Shown piece by piece: positions 7,565 through 17,009 of a stretch of DNA of 53,683 nucleotides. The notes under the pieces are model-generated. The model was not told the origin of the DNA. It saw nothing but the letters and a program-made list of their open reading frames with translations, and did not search any database. This DNA is from SIG672 sp045605765 (GTDB lineage: Bacteria; Bacillota; Clostridia; Oscillospirales; CAG-272): positions 1 through 53,683 of the forward strand of contig JAZUQQ010000053.1 of assembly GCA_045605765.1 (NCBI GenBank), given 5' to 3'. How positions within the stretch are numbered: the first letter of the stretch is position 1; every line of letters begins with the position of its first letter. The translations under genes were made by a program, and so were the position numbers.

Positions 7565-8719
7565 ATGGATGAAAATAAGGTTAACGAGCAGAGATTAATT
7601 TGCGAAAGAGACGAATATTATAAAGAGATAACCGAGCTTTGCGATGGTATTACCAATGCGAAATTTTACCCGTACTTCGGGGAAACTTCTTGGCAATGCA
7701 CCTGCGGTCACGAGAATGAAAACGCACTTGAAAACTGCGAAAAATGCTCGGTGTCGCGCGATAGACTGAAAATCATTTTCAGCGAGCTTTTCCTTATTCA
7801 GCGAAGAAGCGAAAACGAGATCAAGAGAAAAGCGTCAGAGAAGCGCCGTATCGAAGAAGATGCCGAAAAGTGGCGAAGGATCGATCCCGAAGTGGAGAAT
7901 ATCTATAACGAGGCACAAAATTTCGAGGAAACGAGAGATAATTACCTTGCTGCAGCTAAAAGGCTCGACACTATAAAGGGCTATAAGGACTCAGAGTCTC
8001 TCGCGGCAAAGTATCGCGCTCTTGCCGAGAGTGTGCCTCTCTACGACCGAAAGACACTCAGAGAAAGGCGCGGTAAGCTTATAAAAAAAGCATCTGTGAT
8101 CGTTCTTTTTGCTACAGCGGTAATACTTGCTGTGTATGCAACTATATATTTTACATTTATCGCTCCCGACGGAATGATGTATAAGATAGTTGACGGAGAG
8201 GTCACGATAACCTCTTACAACACATTTTTCGGTGGAAAATATGCAAAAATACCCGAAGATATCCGCGGTAGAAAGGTTACCGCAATAGGATCTGACGCTT
8301 TCAAGAATTGTTCTGCACTTTTGTCTGTGGAGATACCCGAAACAGTTACGAGGGTAGAGCAAAACGCTTTCAGAGGATGCTCGTCACTAGAAGCCGTCAT
8401 ACTGCCCGAAAGCGTCACCGAGCTCGGACCTGCCGCTTTTTCGGGATGCAGCTCACTTTCGAGCGTTGAGATATACGGAGAAATTAAGATAATAAAAATA
8501 TCTACTTTTTACGATTGTACAGAACTTTCAAATTTGGTTATATACAAAAAGCCGGATATGGTGGAGACAAACGCATTTGCGGGATGTCTTAAGCTTAAAA
8601 TTATTCAGTTCGGTGGAACGAAAGAAGAATGGAAAAGTGTAGTCGTTCAAAACGGAAACGTTTACTTTGAGGAGGCCGCCAAGGTCTTTGAATATAAGTC
8701 TGAAAATGATATAAAATAA
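7565..8719 (+). CDS. Zinc-ribbon / TM / BspA-type leucine-rich-repeat protein
   Basis: A 384-aa protein starting at ATG 7565 after AAGGAA. Residues ~40-62 form a CxC...CxxC zinc ribbon (WQCTCGHENEN, CEKCSV). Residues ~80-165 are charged and helical. One membrane segment lies at ~174-195 (ASVIVLFATAVILAVYATIYF). The C-terminal ~170 residues contain three or four BspA-like LRR_5 repeats (AFKNCSALLSVEIP, AFRGCSSLEAVILP, AFSGCSSLSSVEI). The zinc ribbon would be cytoplasmic and the repeats outside, suggesting surface binding. It lies between yigZ and dinB with short gaps, probably in one transcript. Exact role unknown. Confidence 0.75.
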   Translation: MDENKVNEQRLICERDEYYKEITELCDGITNAKFYPYFGETSWQCTCGHENENALENCEKCSVSRDRLKIIFSELFLIQRRSENEIKRKASEKRRIEEDAEKWRRIDPEVENIYNEAQNFEETRDNYLAAAKRLDTIKGYKDSESLAAKYRALAESVPLYDRKTLRERRGKLIKKASVIVLFATAVILAVYATIYFTFIAPDGMMYKIVDGEVTITSYNTFFGGKYAKIPEDIRGRKVTAIGSDAFKNCSALLSVEIPETVTRVEQNAFRGCSSLEAVILPESVTELGPAAFSGCSSLSSVEIYGEIKIIKISTFYDCTELSNLVIYKKPDMVETNAFAGCLKLKIIQFGGTKEEWKSVVVQNGNVYFEEAAKVFEYKSENDIK

Positions 8720-8747
8720 ATAGAAACGATAATTGGGGGAGGCTTTG

Positions 8748-9986
8748 ATGGAAAGACTTGTTTTTCACGTTGACGTAAACAGTGCATTTCTTTCTTGGGA
8801 AGCCTCCCGTATCGTTAAGGACGGCGGAGAGGACATAAGACTTATTCCCTCTGTCGTCGGGGGAGATCCGAACAAGCGCACGGGCGTCGTGCTTGCAAAA
8901 TCTATTCCTGCAAAAAAGATGGGAATAAAGACGGGCGAGCCGCTTTCGGCTGCACTCAGAAAATGCCCCGATCTCTTTATAGCTCGTCCGGATTTTTATC
9001 TCTACGAGAAAAATTCGAAGGCATTTATGGATATTTGCCGCGAGTATGCTCCTGCTGTCGAAAAATTCTCTATCGATGAGTGTTTTCTGGATATGACGGG
9101 AACAGGCAAGATATATCCCGATCCGATAAAGACGGCACACGAGATAAAGGACAGAATACACAGGGAACTTGGTTTTACCGTAAATATCGGAATAGGCTCG
9201 AACAAGCTTCTTGCCAAGATGGCAAGTGATTTTGAAAAACCAAATAAAGTGCATACGCTTTTTTTTCACGAGATCGAGGAAAAAATGTGGAAGCTTCCAG
9301 TAAGGGATCTTTTCTCGGTTGGAGCCTCGACTGCCGCAAGGCTTGAACGCTCGTTTGTATATACGATAGGAGATCTCGCAAAACGGAGTGAAAAATCCGT
9401 ACAGGCGATGCTCGGGGTAAAGCTCGGAGAGCTTGTATACCGCTACGCTAACGGACTCGATGACTCGCCTGTTTCTGCAGAGCACGAGGAAGCAAAGGGG
9501 TATAGCATATCCACGACGCTCGAAGAGGATGTTACCTCGATGAAGGACGCCGAGGCGGTGCTTCTTATGCTTGCCGACAGTGTCAGCGCAAGAATGAGAG
9601 CTGACGGCGCGCGTGCATACTGCGTGGGAGTTACCGTGAGGACACTAGACTTCAAAAATAATTCCCATCAAAAAAAGCTTTCTGAAGCTACCGATATAAC
9701 CTCGGAGATATACGAGATTGGAGAAAAACTGCTTTCGGAGCTTTGGAACGGTCGGACTCCGATACGGCTTATCGGACTTTCGCTGACATCGGTAACCAAA
9801 GACGAGCCTATACAGATAAACTTTTTTGAGGACGAACAGAAAGAGAAAAGACGAAAGATTGATAGGACGGTGGATACTATAAGAAATAAATTCGGAAGAG
9901 AAACGGTGGTTCGCGGAACGTCTTACAAAACAAAGACAAACATTGGCAAGAAATATAGGGCACAGATGGAAAACAAGGAAAAATAA
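8748..9986 (+). CDS. dinB: DNA polymerase IV (Y-family translesion polymerase)
   Basis: A 412-aa error-prone polymerase that bypasses DNA lesions. Catalytic motifs: HVDVNSAFLSWEA (first Asp, residue ~8) and KFSIDECFLDMTG (Asp-Glu pair, ~107). The thumb helix-hairpin-helix is around VRDLFSVGASTAARL, and the little-finger domain fills the last ~130 residues. The start is ATG 8748, five bases after GGGGGAGG; an upstream in-frame TTG at 8733 would place that site inside the gene. Typical length. It ends at a shared bidirectional terminator. Confidence 0.93.
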   Translation: MERLVFHVDVNSAFLSWEASRIVKDGGEDIRLIPSVVGGDPNKRTGVVLAKSIPAKKMGIKTGEPLSAALRKCPDLFIARPDFYLYEKNSKAFMDICREYAPAVEKFSIDECFLDMTGTGKIYPDPIKTAHEIKDRIHRELGFTVNIGIGSNKLLAKMASDFEKPNKVHTLFFHEIEEKMWKLPVRDLFSVGASTAARLERSFVYTIGDLAKRSEKSVQAMLGVKLGELVYRYANGLDDSPVSAEHEEAKGYSISTTLEEDVTSMKDAEAVLLMLADSVSARMRADGARAYCVGVTVRTLDFKNNSHQKKLSEATDITSEIYEIGEKLLSELWNGRTPIRLIGLSLTSVTKDEPIQINFFEDEQKEKRRKIDRTVDTIRNKFGRETVVRGTSYKTKTNIGKKYRAQMENKEK

Positions 9987-10009
9987 AAGTCGGCGTTAAG
10001 CCGACTTTT
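9985..10009. terminator. Bidirectional terminator between dinB and the LysM-GH18 gene
   Basis: Perfect stem AAAAGTCGGC/GCCGACTTTT with loop GTTAA. It has T/A tracts on both sides and lies between two convergent stop codons. Confidence 0.85.
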
Positions 10010-10010
10010 A

Positions 10011-11288
10011 TTACATTTTTCTGAGATTATAAAGTAAATTCAAGGTCACCCAAAGCTGAGGAAAAAAATTCATAACGTTCCATACGCCGATACCGAACAG
10101 TCTAAGTTCGTTTGCAAGAGCAAGCTTGGCTTTTACACTGCGCACATCTTCGAAGTGTACCTCGTGTGTCACAGAATCGCGCGTGTAATTGAAATAGGGT
10201 GTCTGTGATTTCTCGTCGAACATTATCTCCGAGCCTGTGTCGATTGCAAGGCGTATCGCTTCTTCGTTGGATATCGTCCGTGCGGGAGGTCCGTTTTTGT
10301 CGAATGGAACTGTGAAATCGTAGCCATAGTTTGGCAGTCCTAGGAATATTTTGTCAGGGTCTATCTGACTTACCGCATATTCTGCGACCTCGCGCACCTT
10401 GTCAAGCGGAGATACAGGAAGTGCGGGTCCACGTGAATATCCCCATTCGTAGGTCATAAGCAGGACCTTGTCGGCAATCTCGCCGAGAGCCTTATAGTCG
10501 TGTGCTTCGTAAAGTAGCCCCATCTGATCGGACGACGTTTTGGGCGCAAGAGCAACCCATACCTGATATCCGTATGGAGCGAGCTTTTCCTTCGCTTTGG
10601 CAATAAATGCCGTGAATTTGTCACGCTCGTTTGGGAAAATAAACTCAAAATCAACGTCGAGAGCCTTGTATCCGAGGATATTCATATTGGCTACAATGTT
10701 GTCTAGCAGAATCTCTTGGAGATCCTCGTCATTCAGTAGCAGCGAAGTAAGCGTATTGTTGAATACGCCCTTGTCGCTTAGCGAGGATAGCATCATCACG
10801 GGTGTCGTGCCGTACTGGCGAGCCTTTGCGATAAGTCGATTGTCTTCGGGTGATATAAGCTCTCCCTCGGCGGTAAAGCCGTAGGTAAAAGGGGTCAAAA
10901 AAGATAAAAAAGGAAGTGTGCGCTCGAGTGTTTCGTCGAGTATAAATGGATACGCATATCCATTTGTGGCGAGAGAGCCTATCTTTTCCTCGTCGTATGA
11001 GATTATAAGGACCTGACCGGGATATATCGTGTCACTACCCATAAGGGACAAATTGTTTCTGCGAATCTGATTTACTCCCGTTTTGTATTTCATAGCTATC
11101 GAGAAAAGACTTTCGCCCGGCTCGACGGTATGAGTGACCTTGGGAACTGCGATTATAAGTGCCTGACCGAGTGCAGGATATCCCGAAGGACCGAGTCCGT
11201 TGTCGCGAATTATCTGAGAAGGCGAGGCAGAATACTGCCTTGCTATAGAATATACCGTTTCACCCGGCTGTACTATGTGTATTACCAT
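10011..11288 (-). CDS. LysM-domain GH18 protein (YaaH-type spore cortex/germination hydrolase)
   Basis: A 425-aa protein; ATG 11288 is chosen because AAGGAAC lies just upstream and the first LysM begins at residue 3. Two LysM peptidoglycan-binding domains: residues ~3-47 (HIVQPGETVYSIARQYS) and ~51-96 (HTVEPGESLFSIAMKYK). The GH18 TIM barrel has the catalytic segment LDVDFEF (DxDxE) near residue 235. This domain order is that of YaaH/YdhD/YvbX proteins of the spore envelope, which act on muramic-lactam cortex. There is no signal peptide, consistent with deposition by the mother cell. The sequence context supports a sporulation role but does not prove it. Confidence 0.88.
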   Translation of the reverse strand: MVIHIVQPGETVYSIARQYSASPSQIIRDNGLGPSGYPALGQALIIAVPKVTHTVEPGESLFSIAMKYKTGVNQIRRNNLSLMGSDTIYPGQVLIISYDEEKIGSLATNGYAYPFILDETLERTLPFLSFLTPFTYGFTAEGELISPEDNRLIAKARQYGTTPVMMLSSLSDKGVFNNTLTSLLLNDEDLQEILLDNIVANMNILGYKALDVDFEFIFPNERDKFTAFIAKAKEKLAPYGYQVWVALAPKTSSDQMGLLYEAHDYKALGEIADKVLLMTYEWGYSRGPALPVSPLDKVREVAEYAVSQIDPDKIFLGLPNYGYDFTVPFDKNGPPARTISNEEAIRLAIDTGSEIMFDEKSQTPYFNYTRDSVTHEVHFEDVRSVKAKLALANELRLFGIGVWNVMNFFPQLWVTLNLLYNLRKM

Positions 11289-11369
11289 TACTTGTTCCTT
11301 TCCTATTAAAAAGTATTCTATATACAGAATATGAAAAAAACAAAATAATGAGAACGAATTTTGTGATTT

Positions 11370-11408
11370 TAAATAAATACGCCCAGCGTGATATGACACA
11401 ATGGGCGT
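11370..11408 (-). terminator. Terminator of the AEC transporter gene
   Basis: On the minus strand, CGCCCATTGTG pairs imperfectly with CACGCTGGGCG around a short loop, followed by a T-rich tail (TATTTATTT). Confidence 0.6.
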
Positions 11409-11414
11409 TTGGTT

Positions 11415-12365
11415 TTATATAAATTCCAAATATCTTAGCAGGAAGGTGAATAGAAATATTGTAAACGAACAGAAAACGGTGGTGAAGAGTACTATCTGTT
11501 TTGCGAGCTCTGCGTTGCTGTGCATATTTTTTGACATTACGTAGCTTGATACCGCCGTTGGACTCGTAAAAAGAATAAGTACGACGGCAAGCTCGTTTCC
11601 GCGAAGTCCGATAATTATAGCTAACGAGATAAAAGTTATCGGCATAAGTACAAGCTTTATAAGGGTTGCCGCGATGGCTTCGGGTAATATTTTGAATTTT
11701 TCATCTTCATTTACCGCGCCAAGCGAAAGAAGGGCGAGTGGAGTGGCTATGTTTTTTATGTAGTTTACCGAGTTTGATGCGATCTTTGGAAGCTCGACGC
11801 CGAATATCATAAAGGGAAGTGCAAGTAAAACGCCTATGATAAGCGGATTTGTCACAATGTTTTTAAGAATATTGGTAAGAAGTCTGCCAAAGCCCATACG
11901 TTTTTCTCTCGGAGCGTTTATAGTTAGCGTGGTAACGGCTAGTATGTTGGAGAGTATGATCACGAAAGGGGTAGCAAAGGCAAGTATTGTCATTCCGGCA
12001 TCATCAAGTATCGTATCTGCCAGAACAAATCCGATTATCGAAAAATTTGCCCGAAAAGCTCCGTGAACGAACGCTCCTCGTTTTTCTCTTGTCAGGAGAA
12101 AATGCGCACCTATCGAAATAAGAGTAAATGCGCTCACGATTGCCGCCATACAGTACAGTATCATTGAGGTGTTCGGCAGATCAGATACATCCGATTCAGC
12201 GAGCTTGCAGAAGAGAAATACAGGCAGAGCCACTCTGTAAACGAGAGTGTCACACTGATCGAAAAAGCTTTTTGAGAGCATCTTGCGCGACAAGATATTT
12301 CCCATGAGTATGAGAATAAGTATCGGAGTAACTGCGGTCAGGCTGTAAATAAAACTATCAAACAA
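11415..12365 (-). CDS. AEC-family (auxin efflux carrier) transporter
   Basis: A 316-aa integral membrane protein with about ten hydrophobic segments arranged as two five-helix halves, typical of the AEC/BASS-like family. Family members export or exchange organic acids such as malate; the substrate cannot be read from sequence. Start is a TTG at 12365 with only a weak AAGAG upstream. It follows mutS2 by 27 bp, so it probably ends that long transcript. Confidence 0.8.
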   Translation of the reverse strand: MFDSFIYSLTAVTPILILILMGNILSRKMLSKSFFDQCDTLVYRVALPVFLFCKLAESDVSDLPNTSMILYCMAAIVSAFTLISIGAHFLLTREKRGAFVHGAFRANFSIIGFVLADTILDDAGMTILAFATPFVIILSNILAVTTLTINAPREKRMGFGRLLTNILKNIVTNPLIIGVLLALPFMIFGVELPKIASNSVNYIKNIATPLALLSLGAVNEDEKFKILPEAIAATLIKLVLMPITFISLAIIIGLRGNELAVVLILFTSPTAVSSYVMSKNMHSNAELAKQIVLFTTVFCSFTIFLFTFLLRYLEFI

Positions 12366-12392
12366 ATTAAATTTTCATCTCTTTTCTGCGTT

Positions 12393-14783
12393 TTAACGAA
12401 GTTCGATTATCGTAACTCCCGTATCCCCCTCACCCCAGTTTCCAAGTCGGTAGGATTTTATTCTTTTATCGGTCTTGAACATATTCCATAGATACTTTTT
12501 GAGAGCTCCCGTGCCTTTTCCGTGAATGATACGGAGAGTCGAGATTCCCGCAACGGTCGCATTATCAAAGTATTTATCGAGCTCAATGCGCGCTTCCTCG
12601 CCGTTCTTTCCACGAAGGTCTATCTCGGGAGAAAAATTCTTCGTTATAGACTCGGTAACTATGGGTGTGGGGATCCTCTTTTTCTTTTCGTCCATAAATA
12701 TCACTCCCTCGGCATCCTCTTGGAGCATCAGATTTTTTACCGATGTTTTAAGCGTCATAATTCCCGCGCGGACCGAAACGTTTCCGTCCTTGTCGGGCGC
12801 GTCCGTGAGAATTCCGCTTTGATTTATGTCGATAAGAATGACCGAGTCACCCTTTTTGAGTCTTCTCGGCAGAACGTAATTTTCCGCCTTGTGCTCTATT
12901 ACAGGGTCTATCTTGTCACGGCTTGATTTTAATGATGCACGTATATTTGCGCGTGCTCTTTCAAGCTCACTGGATGCCCGTGCACTGTCCTTGGCTTTCT
13001 TTGCTTTTTCTAGCTCTGCCATAACGTAATCAGAGGTTGCGCGCGCGTTTTCAATAATTTCTGCGGCTTTGGCGAGCACCCTTTCTTTTTCGCGCTCTGC
13101 TGCCGCAAGATCGGATGCCGCCTTGCTCTTTGCTTCTCTGATCAGGGTTTCATACTCACATCGAAGCTTTTCCGCCTCGTCGAGCTTGCGCTCGCTCTCA
13201 ATGCGGTCGCTTTCAAGCTTTTCTATGACGTTTTCAAATCGCTTACTGTCCTCTGCGATGAGACTTCCCGCGCGTTCAATAACGCCCTTGTCGAGTCCGA
13301 GTCTCGACGCGATGGCAAACGCGTTTGATTTTCCGGGCGCGCCGATTATCAGCTTAAACGTGGGAGACAAAGTCTTTATATCAAACTCACACGCGGCGTT
13401 GCATACGCCCTCGGTTTCAAGAGCGTAAACCTTCATCTCCGAGTAGTGTGTCGTCGATGCAGACCATGCGCCGCTCTCGCGTACCTTTTCTGTGATCGCT
13501 ACTGCAAGTGCCGCGCCCTCTGTAGGATCTGTTCCTGCACCGAGCTCATCGAAAAGTACAAGGCTTTCGCTGTTCGCCTCTTCGAGAATTGAAACTATGG
13601 TTTTCATATGAGCGGAGAAGGTAGAAAGCGACTGCTCGATGCTCTGCTCGTCGCCGATGTCCGCAAGTACCTTGTCAAACACGCGTATCTGCGATCCCTC
13701 TTTGGCAGGTATATGCATACCGCTTTGCGCCATAAGAGTAAAGAGTCCGAGGGTTTTGAGCGATACCGTTTTACCGCCCGTGTTCGGACCTGTTATGACG
13801 AGCGTGTCGAAGCTCTCTCCAAGCCGAACGTCAATGGGAACCGCTTTTTTTTGATCGAGCAGAGGGTGACGCGCTCCGACGATATTTATGATGTCGGCAA
13901 TTATCGGCTCGACCGCGCGCATACGCCACGAGAGCTCTGCGCGCGCGAATATTGAGTCAAGAATAATTATGTTTGAATAGTTAAGAACGAGCGCAGATGC
14001 AAAATTTGCGACGTCTGCCGAGAGATTTGCAAGTATACGCTCTATCTCGGCGCGCTCTTCGGCTTCAAGACGACGAAGCTCGTTGTTCGCTTCGACGACT
14101 GCCACAGGCTCAATAAAGAGGGTGGCGCCCGATGCAGAAGCATCGTGAACGAGACCGCTTATCTCCGATTTATGCTCAACCTTGACGGGGATAACGTATC
14201 TGCCGTTTCGCATAGTTACGATGTTATCTTGAAGTGTTTTCGAGTATTTCGGACTGGTTATATAGTTTTGAAGCATATCGCGTATGCGATTGTTCGTATT
14301 TCGTATGTTTCGGCGGATCGCCGCAAGCTGCGGTGTAGCGTCGTCCGAGATAGTGTCCTCGGAAATTATGATGCGCTTGATCTCTTTTTCAAGTGTGGGA
14401 TTTTTGAAAATGCGGTCGAATATCTCACCAAGCGTTCCGCAGGTGACATTCTTTGTTCCCGAATATGCGACAAGTCCTGCCGACACGTAAAGAAGATCGG
14501 CAATATCGAGCAGCTCTCGGAGTGTAAGCGACGCGCCCTTTTCGGCACGGTCGACCGAGTCGCAAATATCGCGTATGCCGCCAAATGACGGAGCTCCGTT
14601 CACCGACGTCATATGCTTTGCATCGCTTGTCTGCACAAGCAGCTTTTTGACGCGCGAGGCATCTGCCTCGGGTGTAGTTATCAGGATAAGCTCCTTGCCG
14701 CCGTCTGTTGAGGCGCACTCTGCAAGCATAGCGAGTATTTTATCGTATTCTAGAGTTTTAAGTGCTTTTTTGAAATTACTCAT
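12393..14783 (-). CDS. mutS2: MutS2 endonuclease/ATPase
   Basis: A 796-aa MutS homologue lacking the mismatch-recognition domain. It has the MutS core and clamp, an ABC-type ATPase with Walker A GPNTGGKT (~335), LFDELGAGTDPTEGAAL Walker B/signature (~410), and a long coiled coil (~510-620). A KOW-like segment and a C-terminal Smr domain follow (EIDLRGKNGEEARIELD, then IIHGKGTGALK, ~720-796). In Firmicutes it suppresses recombination and rescues collided ribosomes. It sits downstream of recO with a 15-bp gap. Normal length. Confidence 0.95.
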   Translation of the reverse strand: MSNFKKALKTLEYDKILAMLAECASTDGGKELILITTPEADASRVKKLLVQTSDAKHMTSVNGAPSFGGIRDICDSVDRAEKGASLTLRELLDIADLLYVSAGLVAYSGTKNVTCGTLGEIFDRIFKNPTLEKEIKRIIISEDTISDDATPQLAAIRRNIRNTNNRIRDMLQNYITSPKYSKTLQDNIVTMRNGRYVIPVKVEHKSEISGLVHDASASGATLFIEPVAVVEANNELRRLEAEERAEIERILANLSADVANFASALVLNYSNIIILDSIFARAELSWRMRAVEPIIADIINIVGARHPLLDQKKAVPIDVRLGESFDTLVITGPNTGGKTVSLKTLGLFTLMAQSGMHIPAKEGSQIRVFDKVLADIGDEQSIEQSLSTFSAHMKTIVSILEEANSESLVLFDELGAGTDPTEGAALAVAITEKVRESGAWSASTTHYSEMKVYALETEGVCNAACEFDIKTLSPTFKLIIGAPGKSNAFAIASRLGLDKGVIERAGSLIAEDSKRFENVIEKLESDRIESERKLDEAEKLRCEYETLIREAKSKAASDLAAAEREKERVLAKAAEIIENARATSDYVMAELEKAKKAKDSARASSELERARANIRASLKSSRDKIDPVIEHKAENYVLPRRLKKGDSVILIDINQSGILTDAPDKDGNVSVRAGIMTLKTSVKNLMLQEDAEGVIFMDEKKKRIPTPIVTESITKNFSPEIDLRGKNGEEARIELDKYFDNATVAGISTLRIIHGKGTGALKKYLWNMFKTDKRIKSYRLGNWGEGDTGVTIIELR

Positions 14784-14798
14784 ATTAAAATAAGCCTT

Positions 14799-15557
14799 TT
14801 AAAGTGATTTGTAAAAATTCAGCGAGTCAAAGCCTCTGCCTATCTGGGAAAGGGTGTATTTCTCGCATATCGTTTCAAGCTCTGACAGAAGCGCGTCCTC
14901 GGCAGAAAACGCAAATATACGTTTTTTGCCCGCATTTATGATGTAGAGCATCGCGCGAAGGACGTAGATGGGAAGGAAAATATACGCATGTGAGCCGGTC
15001 GGATCTCCGGGTGAATTCATAAGACAGTCAGGACAACGGACAGTTCCGCCTGTCGGGTCGAGGTAATATTCACCTGTGATGTTTCCGCAAGCGTCGCAGG
15101 ACGAGAGATCGGGAGTCAGACCGATAGCGCAGAGCACACGAAGCTCGAAAACGCTCTTTATAAGCTTTGTCGGCTTGTCCGACGTTAGTATGTGGAGCGC
15201 GTTGAGCGCAAGCGAGAGAAGCTCGCTCTGATCCTCGTTTTCTGTTGCGACCTCGCAGAGCAGATCGGCAAAATACTGCGCGAGTGCAAATTTTGAAATA
15301 TCTCCGCGAATATCGAAGAAATTTTCGATAAGACAAGCTTCTCGGAGCGTGTATTTATCTCCCTTTACGGCGAGAGTGAGCTCGTCGTAGCAGAAAAGCT
15401 GAGTTGCGGCTATGCGGTGACTCTTTATACTCCGTACACCCTTGCAATAGACCGACAGCTTGCCAAGCTCGGGCGTGAGGATAGTCAGTATCTTGTCACT
15501 TTCGCCGTATGCGATCTCGCGTATTACAAGACCGTTTGTTTTAATTATCTCTGGCAT
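14799..15557 (-). CDS. recO: DNA repair protein RecO
   Basis: A 252-aa mediator that loads RecA with RecR and RecF. N-terminal OB fold (GLVIREIAYGESDKILTILT), a helical domain, and a zinc finger of four cysteines (CDACGN, then CPDC, ~148-172). ATG 15557 lies 2 bp after the era stop; an overlapping TTG at 15563 adds two residues. Translation is probably coupled to era. Confidence 0.93.
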   Translation of the reverse strand: MPEIIKTNGLVIREIAYGESDKILTILTPELGKLSVYCKGVRSIKSHRIAATQLFCYDELTLAVKGDKYTLREACLIENFFDIRGDISKFALAQYFADLLCEVATENEDQSELLSLALNALHILTSDKPTKLIKSVFELRVLCAIGLTPDLSSCDACGNITGEYYLDPTGGTVRCPDCLMNSPGDPTGSHAYIFLPIYVLRAMLYIINAGKKRIFAFSAEDALLSELETICEKYTLSQIGRGFDSLNFYKSL

Positions 15558-15559
15558 GG

Positions 15560-16456
15560 TCAATCGTCGTTTTTAAATCCGAAATTGTTTATTATAATAT
15601 CGCTGTCGCGCCAATTCTCCTTTACCTTTACCCAGATGTCGAGGAAGATCTTCGCTCCGAAGAATTTTTCCATATCCTCGCGGGCGTAGGTGGCTATCTT
15701 TTTGAGTGTTTCGCCCTTTTTGCCGATGATTATGCCCTTGTGATTATCTCGCTCACAGAAGATCTCTGCGCGAATGTTTATGATATTCTTTTCTTCCTTG
15801 AAATCCTCGATAATGACTGCGGTTCCATGAGGGATCTCGTTGTCGAGCAGGCGAAGGAGCTTTTCGCGGATCATCTCTGCGGCGATCTGCTTTTCGGGCT
15901 GATCGGTGAGCTCGTCGCTCTCGAAGAACCAGTCGCCCTCGATAAGAAGCTTTGACGCCTCGTCGATGACGATATCAACACCATCGTCTTTGAGAGCTGA
16001 GATCGGAATGACGGATGCGAAGTCGCAGAGCTCTGCATAAGCGCGGATAGTTTGTCCTATCTGTTCGTGAGAGCAGGCGTCGGTTTTGTTGAGTACGAGA
16101 ATTATCGGAAGCTCTGAGTCAGAGAGCCTTTTGATGAGGTTTATTTCGATGTCACCGGGAGCATACGCCGCGTCGGCAACAAGAATAGCTGCGTCAACAT
16201 CGCCAATGGCACTGTTTATCGAGCGCACCATATGCTGACCGAGCTTGGTCTTGGGCTTGTGCATTCCGGGCGTGTCAAGGAAAACGAACTGATCGTTACC
16301 TCTTGTGAGTATTCCCGTGATACGGGTTCTCGTGGTCTGAGGCTTTTTCGATACGATCGCCACCTTTTCGCCGAGTATAGCGTTGAGTAGTGTCGATTTT
16401 CCGACGTTAGGACGTCCGACTATTGCAATAAATCCTGTTCTGCATATGTTTTCCAT
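15560..16456 (-). CDS. era: GTPase Era
   Basis: A 298-aa essential GTPase that binds the 3' end of 16S rRNA and assists 30S assembly. G1 GRPNVGKST (~15), G3 DTPGMHKPK (~62), G4 NKTD (~124), G5 ISALKDD. The C-terminal KH domain has GIIIGKKGETLKKI (~245). AAAGG precedes the start. It lies 18 bp after ybeY; the pair commonly cooperate in 16S maturation. Confidence 0.97.
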   Translation of the reverse strand: MENICRTGFIAIVGRPNVGKSTLLNAILGEKVAIVSKKPQTTRTRITGILTRGNDQFVFLDTPGMHKPKTKLGQHMVRSINSAIGDVDAAILVADAAYAPGDIEINLIKRLSDSELPIILVLNKTDACSHEQIGQTIRAYAELCDFASVIPISALKDDGVDIVIDEASKLLIEGDWFFESDELTDQPEKQIAAEMIREKLLRLLDNEIPHGTAVIIEDFKEEKNIINIRAEIFCERDNHKGIIIGKKGETLKKIATYAREDMEKFFGAKIFLDIWVKVKENWRDSDIIINNFGFKNDD

Positions 16457-16474
16457 GATTTAATATGCCTTTCT

Positions 16475-16984
16475 TTAAGTGAAGTTTTTGAAGTTCTCAG
16501 GGTGGATCCCTGTGCGTGTTTGCCCCATAACTGTGAGTATTTCTTCCTGACGGGCAAACATTTCCTTTTCGTCTTCCTCGCTCGTTTCGTGGTCGTATCC
16601 GAGCAGATGGAGCATCGAGTGAACGGTAAGAAACGCTATCTCACGCTCAATTGAGTGACCGTATTCATTTGCTTGCCGCTCGGCAGTTTCGTGAGATATG
16701 ACTATATCTCCTAGGACTGCCTGTCCGACACCGAAATCCTCGTCGAAAACAGGGAAGGAAAGTACGTCGGTGGGTCGGTCAACTCCGCGCGCTTCAAGAT
16801 TGAGCGCGTGTATGCTTCCGTCGGTCACGACAGTTACCGACACCTCGGCATTTCTGTCGAACTTTTCCTCTCTAAGAACCGTGTTTATCGCCCTTTTTAT
16901 AAGCTTTTCCTCTTTTTTAGTGAGGACCGACGGTTCGCATTCGTCGGTTATATATATTTTATTTTTCGTAAAGATATTTTTCAT
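16475..16984 (-). CDS. ybeY: Endoribonuclease YbeY
   Basis: A 169-aa metal-dependent RNase for 16S 3'-end maturation and ribosome quality control. The zinc motif is HSMLHLLGYDH (HxxxHxxGxxH, ~131-141), with RPTDVLSFP upstream. The frame is open for 41 further codons upstream, but the conserved domain and a GGAAG site support ATG 16984. The phoH stop is 25 bp upstream. Confidence 0.94.
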   Translation of the reverse strand: MKNIFTKNKIYITDECEPSVLTKKEEKLIKRAINTVLREEKFDRNAEVSVTVVTDGSIHALNLEARGVDRPTDVLSFPVFDEDFGVGQAVLGDIVISHETAERQANEYGHSIEREIAFLTVHSMLHLLGYDHETSEEDEKEMFARQEEILTVMGQTRTGIHPENFKNFT

Positions 16985-17009
16985 ATTTTGAACTTCCCGA
17001 TACTTGTTT

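Noticed and set aside
8601..9485. 294-codon minus-strand open frame opposite dinB
   Set aside because: Fully covered by the well-supported dinB gene; product has no recognisable domain.
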